Source: an uncultured Cocleimonas sp. (GTDB lineage Bacteria; Pseudomonadota; Gammaproteobacteria; Thiotrichales; Thiotrichaceae). Taken from it: a stretch of DNA of 64,000 nt. The stretch lies in NCBI RefSeq assembly GCF_947495625.1, contig NZ_CANLZW010000007.1:83397-147396 (forward strand), written 5' to 3'. Of this stretch, positions 53,188 through 61,661 are shown piece by piece (within the stretch, counting starts at the first letter, position 1; each line of letters starts with the position of its first letter). The notes below the pieces were generated by a model. That model was not told where the DNA came from. It saw only the letters and a program-made list of their open reading frames with translations, and ran no database searches. A program made the position numbers and the translations under genes.

Positions 53188-54750
53188 ATGAATAAACTTG
53201 TCGAACTTGATAGTCTAGAGCCTGAAGTAGAAAACGAAACAAAAAAGGTCTTGGATTTTCCTTATAGCTTTGCTAAAAGAAATGGAGTCGTGCTTCAGCG
53301 TGACGTACAAGATGGAAATGGTAAACTGACTGTTTATTATAAACAGGGTTTAACTCCAGTAATTGCAAGTGAAGTTAATCGTTTTTTAAATCAAAAAGTT
53401 ACCTTTAAAGAAATAGATAACGATGCTTTTGAGCATATGTTAGCGCGCCAATACGATAATAGTGGTGCTGATGGTGCAAGCGCCATGATGGAAGACTTCG
53501 GTGAAGGATTTGATTTACATGATGTCGCTGATTCTTTGCCAGAGCCAGAAGATTTATTAGAGTCTGAAGACGATGCTCCTATCATTCGTTTGATAAATGC
53601 GATCTTGACGCAAGCCGTTAAAGAAAATGCATCTGATATTCATATAGAAACCTTTGAAAATCGTATGATTGTTCGTATGCGTGTCGATGGTGTGCTTCGA
53701 GAGATTTTAGAACCACCAAGAACATTGGCAGCATTGGTCATTTCTCGAATTAAGGTAATGGCTAAACTTGATATTGCTGAAAAGCGTATCCCGCAAGATG
53801 GTCGTATCTCATTACGTGTAGCCGGTCGTGGCGTTGATGTTCGTGTTTCTACCTTACCTTCAGGGCATAATGAACGCATCGTAATGCGTTTGCTGGATAA
53901 ATCAGCAGGTAGATTAAATCTAGAACATCTAGGCATGGACCCGGTAACACATGAACGATTGAAAGAACTAATCAAAAAACCTCACGGGATCATTCTGGTA
54001 ACAGGTCCAACAGGTTCAGGTAAGACAACTACATTATATGCCGCTCTAACAAACCTTAATGAAACGAGCCGCAATATTTTAACGGTAGAAGACCCGATCG
54101 AGTATTACATTGATGGGATAGGGCAGACTCAAGTTAATAATAAAGTTGATATGAGTTTTGCCAGGGGACTTAGAGCAATTCTGCGTCAAGACCCTGATGT
54201 CGTCATGATTGGTGAAATTCGAGATTTAGAGACAGCAGAGATTGCAGTGCAGGCTTCATTAACAGGGCACTTGGTCTTTTCAACATTACACACGAATACA
54301 GCAGTGGGTGCCGTGACCCGTTTGCGCGATATGGGTGTGGAGCCATTTTTACTTTCCTCTAGTTTAATCGGTGTAATCGCTCAACGATTGGTTAGATTGC
54401 TCTGCGAAGAATGTCGTGAACCCTATATAGCTGATGCGGCGCAATGTGATTTGCTGCATCTCGATAGTACAAATCCACCGACACTTTTTCATCACAAAGG
54501 TTGTGCCGCGTGTAATCACTCGGGATATGTCGGCAGAAATGGTATTTATGAATTTATCGAAATTGATAATACAACCCGAAACTTGATTCATGATGGAGCA
54601 AGTGAGCAGGTTGTTGAAGAGTATGTTCACCAATATGTCCCTACAATAAGACAGGATGGTGTGAGACTAGTATTGGCTGGTAGAACTTCACTAGAAGAAG
54701 TTTTGCGCGTTACACGTGAAGATCAACCTAAAAAAAGCAATCAGGTTTAA
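53188..54750 (+). CDS. gspE: Type II secretion ATPase GspE
   Basis: A 520-residue cytoplasmic ATPase with the N1E domain, Walker A GPTGSGKT (about residues 273-280), Asp box NILTVEDPIEYY, Walker B VVMIGEIRDLETAEIA, His box LVFSTLHTNTA and the tetracysteine loop CEECREP with CAACNHSG (about 405-445) that defines GspE. It powers pseudopilus assembly for secretion across the outer membrane. It follows gspD by 12 bases. Confidence 0.97.
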   Translation: MNKLVELDSLEPEVENETKKVLDFPYSFAKRNGVVLQRDVQDGNGKLTVYYKQGLTPVIASEVNRFLNQKVTFKEIDNDAFEHMLARQYDNSGADGASAMMEDFGEGFDLHDVADSLPEPEDLLESEDDAPIIRLINAILTQAVKENASDIHIETFENRMIVRMRVDGVLREILEPPRTLAALVISRIKVMAKLDIAEKRIPQDGRISLRVAGRGVDVRVSTLPSGHNERIVMRLLDKSAGRLNLEHLGMDPVTHERLKELIKKPHGIILVTGPTGSGKTTTLYAALTNLNETSRNILTVEDPIEYYIDGIGQTQVNNKVDMSFARGLRAILRQDPDVVMIGEIRDLETAEIAVQASLTGHLVFSTLHTNTAVGAVTRLRDMGVEPFLLSSSLIGVIAQRLVRLLCEECREPYIADAAQCDLLHLDSTNPPTLFHHKGCAACNHSGYVGRNGIYEFIEIDNTTRNLIHDGASEQVVEEYVHQYVPTIRQDGVRLVLAGRTSLEEVLRVTREDQPKKSNQV

Positions 54751-54762
54751 AGTTTATAGAGT

Positions 54763-55977
54763 ATGCCAGCATTTGAATACATCGCCCTTGATGCAAAAGG
54801 TCAAGAAGAAAAAGGGATGCTCGAGGCAGACAATGCCAAGCAAATTCGACAAATTCTACGGGATGGTAATCTCACACCCTTAGAAGTTAATCAGGTAGAG
54901 AAATCTGAGAATAATAATAAAGTTAAAACCAAAAGAGCCGGTAAAGTTAAAGCATCTGAGCTTGCATTGCTAACTAGGCAGTTAGCAACTTTAGTACAAT
55001 CAGGCTCTCCACTCGAAGAAGCCTTGGCGACTACTGCCAAGCAAAGTGAAAAACGAAATATAAAGCATATTCTATCAGCGGTTCGCTCAAAAGTTGTGGA
55101 AGGGTTTTCTTTTGCGGAAGGATTGAAAACTTACCCATCTGTATTTCCAGATATGTATCGGGCAACGGTTGCCGCAGGTGAGCAATCGGGACATTTAGAT
55201 GCGGTGTTAGAGCGTATGGCCGATTACACAGAATCACGTCAAGAAACACAACAACGAATATCTACAGCGATGTTTTATCCTGTTATTTTAACTATTTTGT
55301 CGATAGCAATTGTTGCAGGGCTTCTTGCGTTTATTGTTCCTAAAATAGTTGATGTTTTTGATAATGTTGGGCAATCACTGCCACCCATGACCTTAGTGTT
55401 AATTGCTGTTAGTGATTTTGTAAGGGCCTATGGCATTTATATTGCAGTCTTATTAGTTATTCTGTACATCATATTCAAGCAAATGATAAAAATTCCAAAG
55501 TGGAAATATCGTTATCATTCATTTTTATTGAAAGTCCCTGTGATTAAAAAGATGGTAAGAGGCTTGAATACAGCTAGATTTGCCAGAACCTTGAGTATTT
55601 TAGCGTCTAGTGGTGTTCCTATTCTTGATGCCATGTCTATTTCTGCTCAGGTAGTTCAAAACATGCCAATGCGACAAGCGGTGACGGATGCAGCAATTAA
55701 AGTTAGAGAAGGTATGACAATAAATAAGGCGCTTGAGCAATCTGGTTATTTTCCACCAATGACCGTCTATCTTATAGCAAGTGGTGAGAGTAGTGGACGT
55801 CTTGACGATATGCTGGAACGCGCAGCGAAGCAGCAAGAAAGGGAAACTGATGCGATGCTAACCAATATGCTGGGAATATTTGAGCCTGTTCTTATCCTTG
55901 TTATGGGGGCTGTGGTGCTGCTGATTGTTTTATCTATACTGTTACCAATACTGAATTTGAACCAATTAGTATTGTAA
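54763..55977 (+). CDS. gspF: Type II secretion inner-membrane protein GspF
   Basis: A 404-residue protein with two T2SSF domains (about 65-190 and 270-395) and three membrane helices (170-200, 215-240, 370-395). It begins MPAFEYIALDAKGQEEKGMLEAD, typical for GspF, and keeps ALLTRQLATLVQSGSPLEEAL. It anchors GspE and the pseudopilus platform. gspG to gspM do not follow, so the rest of the system is elsewhere. Confidence 0.96.
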   Translation: MPAFEYIALDAKGQEEKGMLEADNAKQIRQILRDGNLTPLEVNQVEKSENNNKVKTKRAGKVKASELALLTRQLATLVQSGSPLEEALATTAKQSEKRNIKHILSAVRSKVVEGFSFAEGLKTYPSVFPDMYRATVAAGEQSGHLDAVLERMADYTESRQETQQRISTAMFYPVILTILSIAIVAGLLAFIVPKIVDVFDNVGQSLPPMTLVLIAVSDFVRAYGIYIAVLLVILYIIFKQMIKIPKWKYRYHSFLLKVPVIKKMVRGLNTARFARTLSILASSGVPILDAMSISAQVVQNMPMRQAVTDAAIKVREGMTINKALEQSGYFPPMTVYLIASGESSGRLDDMLERAAKQQERETDAMLTNMLGIFEPVLILVMGAVVLLIVLSILLPILNLNQLVL

Positions 55978-56019
55978 ATGCCCTAAGAGATAAATAATTT
56001 TTCAATTGAGGATAAAAAA

Positions 56020-56664
56020 ATGGGTTTAAATTTTAGTTCTACTCTTCGTAAAGTATTAATGAGTGTTATGTTTTCTATGATGCTAATTCCTGCTTTAGTT
56101 TCAGCATCGACTGAGTTCAAGGGTACAGAAACAGTTAATATTAATAAAGCTAACGCATCAACACTAGCTGCTTATTTGAAAGGTGTGGGACCAAGTAAAG
56201 CAGAAGCAATTGTTAAATACCGTAAATCAAACGGTAGTTTCAAGAAAATTGACGATTTAAAGAATGTTCCTGGAATTGGTGAAGAAACCTATAAAGATAT
56301 GAAGAAGAACGTATCTACCTCAAGAGGTAAAAGCGTTGCTCCTGATGGATATAAAATGGGTAAAGCAACTAGCTCTTCGTCAAAAAAGAAAACATTGAAG
56401 AAATCATCGAGTTCTTCTAGCTCAAAAACATCATCTACCTCTTCTAAAAACAAGTCTTCAAAAATAGTAGAAACGGATAAGAAAGCTTCTACAAAGAAAA
56501 CGTCTTCAAAGAAATCAACAACAAGTAAAAAGACTGATTCTAAAAAGACAACTCCAAAGAAGATAGCTACCAGTAAGAAAACGTCTACTAAGACAAAAAC
56601 CACTAAAAAGAAGCCAACTAAGAAGAAAACTACAAAAAAGAAAACAACTAAAGATAAAAAGTAG
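56020..56664 (+). CDS. ComEA-like periplasmic HhH protein with long basic tail
   Basis: A 214-residue protein: signal peptide (about residues 1-29), a ComEA-type double helix-hairpin-helix (about 38-98, NINKANASTLAAYLKGVGPSKAEAIV and LKNVPGIGEETYKDMKKN) and then about 100 residues of Lys/Ser/Thr only, in histone H1-like repeats (SSKKSTTSKKTDSKK). ComEA proteins bind incoming DNA in the periplasm during transformation; classical forms are about 100 residues and lack the tail. It sits directly behind gspF with a good GAGG ribosome site. The tail may add DNA affinity or compact DNA. Confidence 0.88.
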   Translation: MGLNFSSTLRKVLMSVMFSMMLIPALVSASTEFKGTETVNINKANASTLAAYLKGVGPSKAEAIVKYRKSNGSFKKIDDLKNVPGIGEETYKDMKKNVSTSRGKSVAPDGYKMGKATSSSSKKKTLKKSSSSSSSKTSSTSSKNKSSKIVETDKKASTKKTSSKKSTTSKKTDSKKTTPKKIATSKKTSTKTKTTKKKPTKKKTTKKKTTKDKK

Positions 56665-56733
56665 TAATTACTTTAGACGAGCTCATCAAGGTTTAATATT
56701 TTGACCTTGCAGACCGTCGGTTAATAAGTACGG

Positions 56734-56770
56734 AATAGCCAGTTTCTTTCGAGAATACTGGCTATTTTTT
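56734..56770 (+). terminator. Terminator behind the ComEA-like gene
   Basis: AATAGCCAGT, loop TTCTTTCGAGAAT, ACTGGCTATT, T-run. A perfect 10-bp stem 70 bases after the stop codon, just before galE. Confidence 0.93.
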
Positions 56771-56824
56771 ATACAGAAAGGTAATCTTCTTTTAAATTCA
56801 TACAAACAGATTAAAAATAATTAG

Positions 56825-57871
56825 ATGAATATATTAGTTACCGGTGGCGCCGGATATATAGGTTCACATACATGTATAGAACTGCTCGCAGCAGGATATA
56901 CCCCCATAGTTTTTGATAATTTATGCAATAGTTCAACGGTTTCACTTGATAGAGTTAAACAAATTACCGGACAAGCCATAACCTTTATAGAAGGTGATAT
57001 CAGAGATTCTGAACTTTTAGATCAAGTTTTTCAGAAGCACGATATATATGGTGTGATTCATTTTGCAGGTTTGAAAGCTGTGGGTGAATCCGTAGAAAAG
57101 CCATTTATGTATTACGATAACAATATTGCTGGAAGCATTAGCCTTTTTAGTGCGATGAATCGTAATAATGTGAAGCGTGTTATTTTTAGCTCATCTGCTA
57201 CTGTTTATGGTGACCCTGAAACAGTTCCGATACTCGAGAGCTTTCCAGTAAGTGCTACCAATCCTTATGGTCGTTCCAAGCTTCATATAGAAGAGATATT
57301 GCGAGATATTCATGTCTCCGATAAAAGCTGGAATATCGCTTTGCTTCGTTATTTTAATCCTGTTGGTGCGCACCCTAGTGGATTGATAGGGGAAGATCCT
57401 AATGATATACCAAATAATCTGATGCCCTATGTTTCCGGGGTTGCAGTTGGACGTTATGAGCAGCTTTCAGTTTTCGGTGGAGACTATCCTACGCCAGATG
57501 GCACCGGTGTTAGAGATTATATTCATGTGGTTGATCTGGCGAAAGGCCACGTAAAGGCATTGCAGGCATTTGAAAATAGCGATGTAGATAATCTTTATAC
57601 AGTCAATCTTGGGACTGGTAAGGGTTATTCAGTATTAGAAATGGTAGAAGCTTTTTCGAATGCTTCTGGTAAAAAAGTGGCATATAAAATTGTTGAAAGA
57701 AGACCGGGTGATATTGCATGTTGTTACGCAGATCCAACCCTTGCCAAGCAATTGCTAGATTGGGAGGCAACCTGTGGTATTCAAGAAATGTGTGATGATA
57801 CCTGGCGTTGGCAAAGTAATAACCCAATGGGCTACAAAACAAATAACAAAACTGAAGAAGCAATCGCTTAA
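56825..57871 (+). CDS. galE: UDP-glucose 4-epimerase GalE
   Basis: A 348-residue short-chain dehydrogenase-fold epimerase with the NAD motif GGAGYIGS (about residues 7-14), Ser-Tyr-Lys catalytic set (SSSATVYG; NPYGRSKL) and RYFNPVGAHPSG, AVGRYEQLSVFGGDYPTPDGTGVRDYIHVVDLAKGH. It interconverts UDP-glucose and UDP-galactose for LPS or capsule. It precedes a polysaccharide export gene, which fits surface glycan synthesis. Confidence 0.96.
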   Translation: MNILVTGGAGYIGSHTCIELLAAGYTPIVFDNLCNSSTVSLDRVKQITGQAITFIEGDIRDSELLDQVFQKHDIYGVIHFAGLKAVGESVEKPFMYYDNNIAGSISLFSAMNRNNVKRVIFSSSATVYGDPETVPILESFPVSATNPYGRSKLHIEEILRDIHVSDKSWNIALLRYFNPVGAHPSGLIGEDPNDIPNNLMPYVSGVAVGRYEQLSVFGGDYPTPDGTGVRDYIHVVDLAKGHVKALQAFENSDVDNLYTVNLGTGKGYSVLEMVEAFSNASGKKVAYKIVERRPGDIACCYADPTLAKQLLDWEATCGIQEMCDDTWRWQSNNPMGYKTNNKTEEAIA

Positions 57872-57898
57872 TGGCAATTGGTTTAAAGAGGATATCCA

Positions 57899-58663
57899 GT
57901 GAAAAACAAAACATTATCAGCATTACTACCTTTATTAGTGCTCACAGCGTGTACTAGTTCTAGTCCTTATGTGCCTACACCTGCAGAAACGACCGCAGCA
58001 GCAAATTCTGTTGATGCGTTAAATGCGCAATCTGGGGCTTATGCTGCTAGAGCGCCTGCAGCAAGTAATTATAATAATAAACGTACTCCTAGCTATCAAC
58101 GCGCTCCTACGGCATCAGATAGAATCTCAACCGAAGACAAACTTGATGTAAATGTATTTAAAGTGCCTGATTTATCGGCAAAAGATTTAACTGTAGAAGC
58201 GGGTGGAGCCATTTCGTTGCCATTAGTAGGCACAGTTCAAGTGGCCGGATTGACGATAGCTCAGGCAGAGCAAAAAATTACAAAACGACTTACAGAGTTT
58301 ATGCAAGATCCTCAGGTAAGCATTAGTAGAACCAATAAAGCGATTGAAAATCGTGTCACTGTGGAAGGGGCGGTAAAGTCCCCGGGTGTATTTCCTATCA
58401 AAGGTAATATGAGTTTCTTGCAAGCGATAGCGCTAGCTCAGGGGCTAACTGAAGTTGGTAATTCTCGTGGTGTTTTCTTTTATAGAGATGGAACACGTCA
58501 TCTGGTAAATCTTGATTTAGTCAGAAATGGCACAATCGCTGATCCCGGTCTTCGCGGAGATGATCGAATAGTGGTTATGCAAGACAGCGCAAAAGTAAGA
58601 GAAAAGAAAGTTCTGGAATACTTACCTGCTGTGACAGCGCCATTTTCTATCTTAGGCCTGTAA
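57899..58663 (+). CDS. Wza-type polysaccharide export lipoprotein
   Basis: A 254-residue lipoprotein with a lipobox ending at C18 (VLTAC). Domains in order: Poly_export (about residues 75-155, DKLDVNVFKVPDLSAKDLTVEAGGAISLPLVGTVQVAGLT) and one SLBB domain (about 160-235, VTVEGAVKSPGVFPIKGNMSFLQAIALAQGL). It lacks the long transmembrane helix of Wza and resembles the shorter periplasmic Wza_C-less forms. Start is GTG at 57899, with GAGGA nine bases before. It follows galE by 28 bases and is likely co-transcribed. Confidence 0.9.
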   Translation: MKNKTLSALLPLLVLTACTSSSPYVPTPAETTAAANSVDALNAQSGAYAARAPAASNYNNKRTPSYQRAPTASDRISTEDKLDVNVFKVPDLSAKDLTVEAGGAISLPLVGTVQVAGLTIAQAEQKITKRLTEFMQDPQVSISRTNKAIENRVTVEGAVKSPGVFPIKGNMSFLQAIALAQGLTEVGNSRGVFFYRDGTRHLVNLDLVRNGTIADPGLRGDDRIVVMQDSAKVREKKVLEYLPAVTAPFSILGL

Positions 58664-59009
58664 TCTAGACCTGTATGTAAGCCTGTAAGAATTTGTTTTA
58701 ATCTATTGGTGTAATAACCAATAGATTATTATCTAAAAAAAGCCCCTAAAAGTAGGGGGGTGACTTACAAAGTATTTCTCCAAATATTAAACGATTAATC
58801 TAAATTTAAGACTAACAATTGTGCCTGTTGTACCGTTTTCTAAATGTGTTGGTGTTTTTTATTTTCTTTGGTTGTAAATGAATCAGACGGCATAAAAATA
58901 TAACTAAATAAAAACTATGCAGACAGGAACTAAAACAGTCTGTAGAATGTCATAATTACAGGGATGCTAAAAGTCATCCTATCATCATAGAGAATTTATT
59001 CTCACCTTT
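58664..59009. other. Intergenic region before ssrA with an element copy
   Basis: About 345 bases. Element copy at 58734, then AT-rich sequence that should contain the ssrA promoter upstream of 59010. I see no convincing -35/-10 pair and no other gene. Confidence 0.55.
58734..58767 (+). repeat. Dispersed G-run element upstream of ssrA
   Basis: AAAAAAAGCCCCTAAAAGTA then GGGGGGTGACTTAC. CCCCTA and TAGGGG form a 6-bp stem around AAAG. It lies 70 bases behind the export gene and 250 bases before ssrA. Confidence 0.93.
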
Positions 59010-59370
59010 GGGGGCGATTCTGGCTTCGACGTGGATCACGAAACCTAAGGAGCATGTAGTGCGTTTAGTGAGCACTTAAACACTATCTAAAAAACTTTAG
59101 TTGCCAATGATGACAACTACGCTCTAGCTGCTTAATAAGCATCACTAGACTCCTGACCTTTCCTCGCCTGTAGGGCAAGTGTTCGGGATCATTCATACGG
59201 GATCGCGGTGAAGTACGTTTGGGACGGAGCCGTTAAAACTTTTACCAGAATCGCTTTTTTCAATCCTGTCTAGTGGTTAGAAAAGAGTTAAATTAATAGC
59301 TAGACTAAACATGTAGCGCCTTCAGGCAGAGTATTTGCGGACGCGGGTTCGATCCCCGCCGCCTCCACCA
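59010..59370 (+). ncRNA. ssrA: Transfer-messenger RNA (tmRNA)
   Basis: The 5' end GGGGGCGATTCTGGCTTCGA and the 3' end ACGCGGGTTCGATCCCCGCC then GCCTCCACCA pair as tRNA-like acceptor and T arms (GGGGGCG with CGCCTCC). The resume codon is GCC at 59103 and the tag reads ANDDNYALAA followed by TAA TAA at 59133-59138. It rescues stalled ribosomes and tags nonstop peptides for ClpXP, with SmpB. Length 361 bases, normal for one-piece tmRNA. The encoded CCA is present. Confidence 0.98.
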
Positions 59371-59375
59371 ATTCA

Positions 59376-59406
59376 AAAGCCTCATCTTCGGATGAGGCTT
59401 TTTTTT
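59376..59406 (+). terminator. Terminator of ssrA
   Basis: AAAAGCCTCATC, loop TTCG, GATGAGGCTTTTTTTT. A perfect 8-bp stem closed by the stable TTCG loop, five bases after the CCA end. Confidence 0.97.
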
Positions 59407-59411
59407 GCCTG

Positions 59412-59447
59412 GAAAAAATGCCTTAAAAGTAGGGGGTGACTTTTATA
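59412..59447 (+). repeat. Dispersed G-run element downstream of ssrA
   Basis: GAAAAAATGCCTTAAAAGTA then GGGGGTGACTTTTATA, directly behind the ssrA terminator. Together with the copy at 58734 it brackets ssrA in the same orientation. Confidence 0.92.
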
Positions 59448-59567
59448 TATGTTTAGCAACAAAGCAAACAGTTAACTATCAGATAAGCTGTATAGCTCAT
59501 TTAGCTTAGGTTCAGCTTTCTGGTGGGATAATCGGGGTCACCCTTTTGAAAAATAATAACAATAATT

Positions 59568-61661
59568 ATGAAGAAAATAATAGGTTTATTAAGTTTAATT
59601 GCTTTCAGTAATCTTTACTCTGATCCCATAGTTCCAGAATTTTGGCAAGATGTCTCTAACGATATTCAACCGTTAGAAATTTCGGGTAAGTTACATAAAA
59701 GCAGTCAACAATTTGTAAAACGAAGTTTAAGGTTAGATGAAGCCAGTTTAAGAGATTACTTAACTGCTAGCTCTACACAAACTCTTACAGATTCAATGGC
59801 AGCTAAACCTTCTCAAAAGTTTCTTGATCTTCCTTTGCCAGATAATGATTCTATTCGCGTTAAAGTAGTTGATGAAGCTTTGCTGTCAAATGAACTGCAA
59901 CAGCGTTATCCAGACACACATGCCTGGCGAGTAGTCGGAGTCGATGATCCAGCTGTAAGCGGAAGAATCGATATTACATCCAATGGTTTTCATGGAATGC
60001 TGATACTGGAAAATGGAGACACTGTTTATATAGATCCAGATAAAAATAACTCAGGTTTATATAGTAGTTTCAGCAAAGAGATAAATGTTGATCACTTTAA
60101 AACAGAATTTAATTGTCAAGTTCATGATCATGAATCAAAGTTAGACATTGGCAATAATTTGACTACTGCGGCTAAAACATTAGCAGCGTCACCCAGTCAA
60201 AATTTAATTACATACCGATTGGCCCTAGCAGGCACAGGCGAGTATACGCAGAGTCAAGGTGGCACAAGTTCTTCTGCTTATGCATCAATGATAACGACAA
60301 TAAATCGCGTAAACGAAATCTACCAAAGAGATTTAGGCGTCAAATTGCAGTTGGTAACCGATGAGTCAATTGTATATACCGATTCTAGTGCTGATCCTTA
60401 CACAAACAATAGTGCAATGTCATTAGTCTCAGAAAATATTGAAAACCTTAATAAGGTTATCGGATCAGAAAATTATGATATAGGTCATGTATTTGCGCAA
60501 GGTTCTTTAGGTGGTTTAGCATTTGCAGCTTCCGCCTGTCAGGAAAGTTATAAAGCGGGCGGTGCCACTGGTACACCCACTCCAAATGGTGAAACATTTA
60601 GTGTTGAATATGTCGCACATGAATTAGGTCATCAGCTAGGAGCAACACATACGTTTAATAGTGAACAACGTTCTTGTAGTGGCAATAATAGAGTGCAGAT
60701 AACAGCGGTAGAACCGGGTAGCGGAAGCACAATCATGTCATATAGTGGGCTTTGCGGTACAGACAACATACAAACAGTCTCAGATGCCGTATTCCATTGG
60801 GCAAGCATTGATCAGATCACAGAATATACAAACAACGCCACAGGAAATACCTGTGGGACAAGAACATCAACAGTGCACGAAGACTTAAGCGTTGATGCAA
60901 AAGAAGATCTGAATATACCCGCAAACACACCTTTCATGCTAAAAGGTGCTACAAGTGGGGGGGTGACTTATTCCTGGGATCAATTAGATACAGGTGCGGC
61001 ATCATCAGTAGCTGAAGATTTAGGTGAAAATGCGATAATACGTTCACTCTTACCTAACAGTGAGTCAACGCGATACATTCCATCATTAACAAATCTCTTT
61101 GAAGAAACAACGCTAATAGGTGAAACCCTCCCCAAAATGAACAGAGAATTAAATTTCGCTTTCTTAGCACGTGGGCAAAAAGGTGGTATTGCAACGGACT
61201 TTAAGAAGTTGTTAGTGACTGATTCAGGCTCTGTATTTAAAGTATTATCACATACTAATCCTGAGATATTACAGCAGGGGCAAGAAACACTTATCGAATG
61301 GGATGTAGCTGGTACAAATTCATCACCAATAAATTGTAAAGAAGTGGATATTCAACTTATTAGATTAAATGGTGTGAAAAACGTATTGCTTGAAGGTACT
61401 GCAAATGATGGTAATGAGAATGTTACCATTCCATTAACAACCCCTGACATGCAAGAAGCTCGCATTATGGTTGCTTGCAATAATGATTCTTTTTTCAATA
61501 TTTCATCTGCAAAGCTTGAAATTGGGGAATCAAATGGTAGTAAACAAACAGGAGCAAGTGGCGGTGGATCTTTTAATGTATTTGTCCTGTTTTTAATGTT
61601 ATTAAATGTTTTCAAGATTGCTTCACTGAACATAAATCTCTTTAGGAAAAGACAGCTGTAA
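59568..61661 (+). CDS. Secreted reprolysin-type metalloprotease with GlyGly-CTERM-like tail
   Basis: A 697-residue exported protein: signal peptide (about residues 1-18), a propeptide-like region (30-190), a reprolysin/M12 zinc protease domain (about 212-430) with HELGHQLGATH (351-361, three His ligands and the catalytic Glu) and the Met-turn IMSYSG (about 389-394), and a C-terminal domain. The last 35 residues (SGGGSFNVF, a hydrophobic helix, then RKRQL) match the GlyGly-CTERM sorting pattern that needs T2SS and rhombosortase. Residues about 458-469 (LKGATSGGVTYSW) are encoded by an in-frame G-run element. Confidence 0.92.
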   Translation: MKKIIGLLSLIAFSNLYSDPIVPEFWQDVSNDIQPLEISGKLHKSSQQFVKRSLRLDEASLRDYLTASSTQTLTDSMAAKPSQKFLDLPLPDNDSIRVKVVDEALLSNELQQRYPDTHAWRVVGVDDPAVSGRIDITSNGFHGMLILENGDTVYIDPDKNNSGLYSSFSKEINVDHFKTEFNCQVHDHESKLDIGNNLTTAAKTLAASPSQNLITYRLALAGTGEYTQSQGGTSSSAYASMITTINRVNEIYQRDLGVKLQLVTDESIVYTDSSADPYTNNSAMSLVSENIENLNKVIGSENYDIGHVFAQGSLGGLAFAASACQESYKAGGATGTPTPNGETFSVEYVAHELGHQLGATHTFNSEQRSCSGNNRVQITAVEPGSGSTIMSYSGLCGTDNIQTVSDAVFHWASIDQITEYTNNATGNTCGTRTSTVHEDLSVDAKEDLNIPANTPFMLKGATSGGVTYSWDQLDTGAASSVAEDLGENAIIRSLLPNSESTRYIPSLTNLFEETTLIGETLPKMNRELNFAFLARGQKGGIATDFKKLLVTDSGSVFKVLSHTNPEILQQGQETLIEWDVAGTNSSPINCKEVDIQLIRLNGVKNVLLEGTANDGNENVTIPLTTPDMQEARIMVACNNDSFFNISSAKLEIGESNGSKQTGASGGGSFNVFVLFLMLLNVFKIASLNINLFRKRQL
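60940..60972 (+). repeat. Dispersed G-run element inside the metalloprotease gene
   Basis: AAAAGGTGCTACAAGTGGGG then GGGTGACTTATTC, seven G. Read in frame as KGATSGGVTYS in the region between protease and C-terminal domains. Confidence 0.75.

Noticed and set aside
181..60972. CRISPR array
   Set aside because: The repeats are dispersed over the whole window at irregular distances with genes between them, not in a compact array with spacers, and no cas genes are present.
181..60972. Element as a simple directional terminator
   Set aside because: Orientation does not follow gene direction (rtcB and tilS are followed by C copies; TauE, exporter and ssrA by G copies), and copies occur in divergent regions and inside genes. 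Only the facing pairs look like full terminators.
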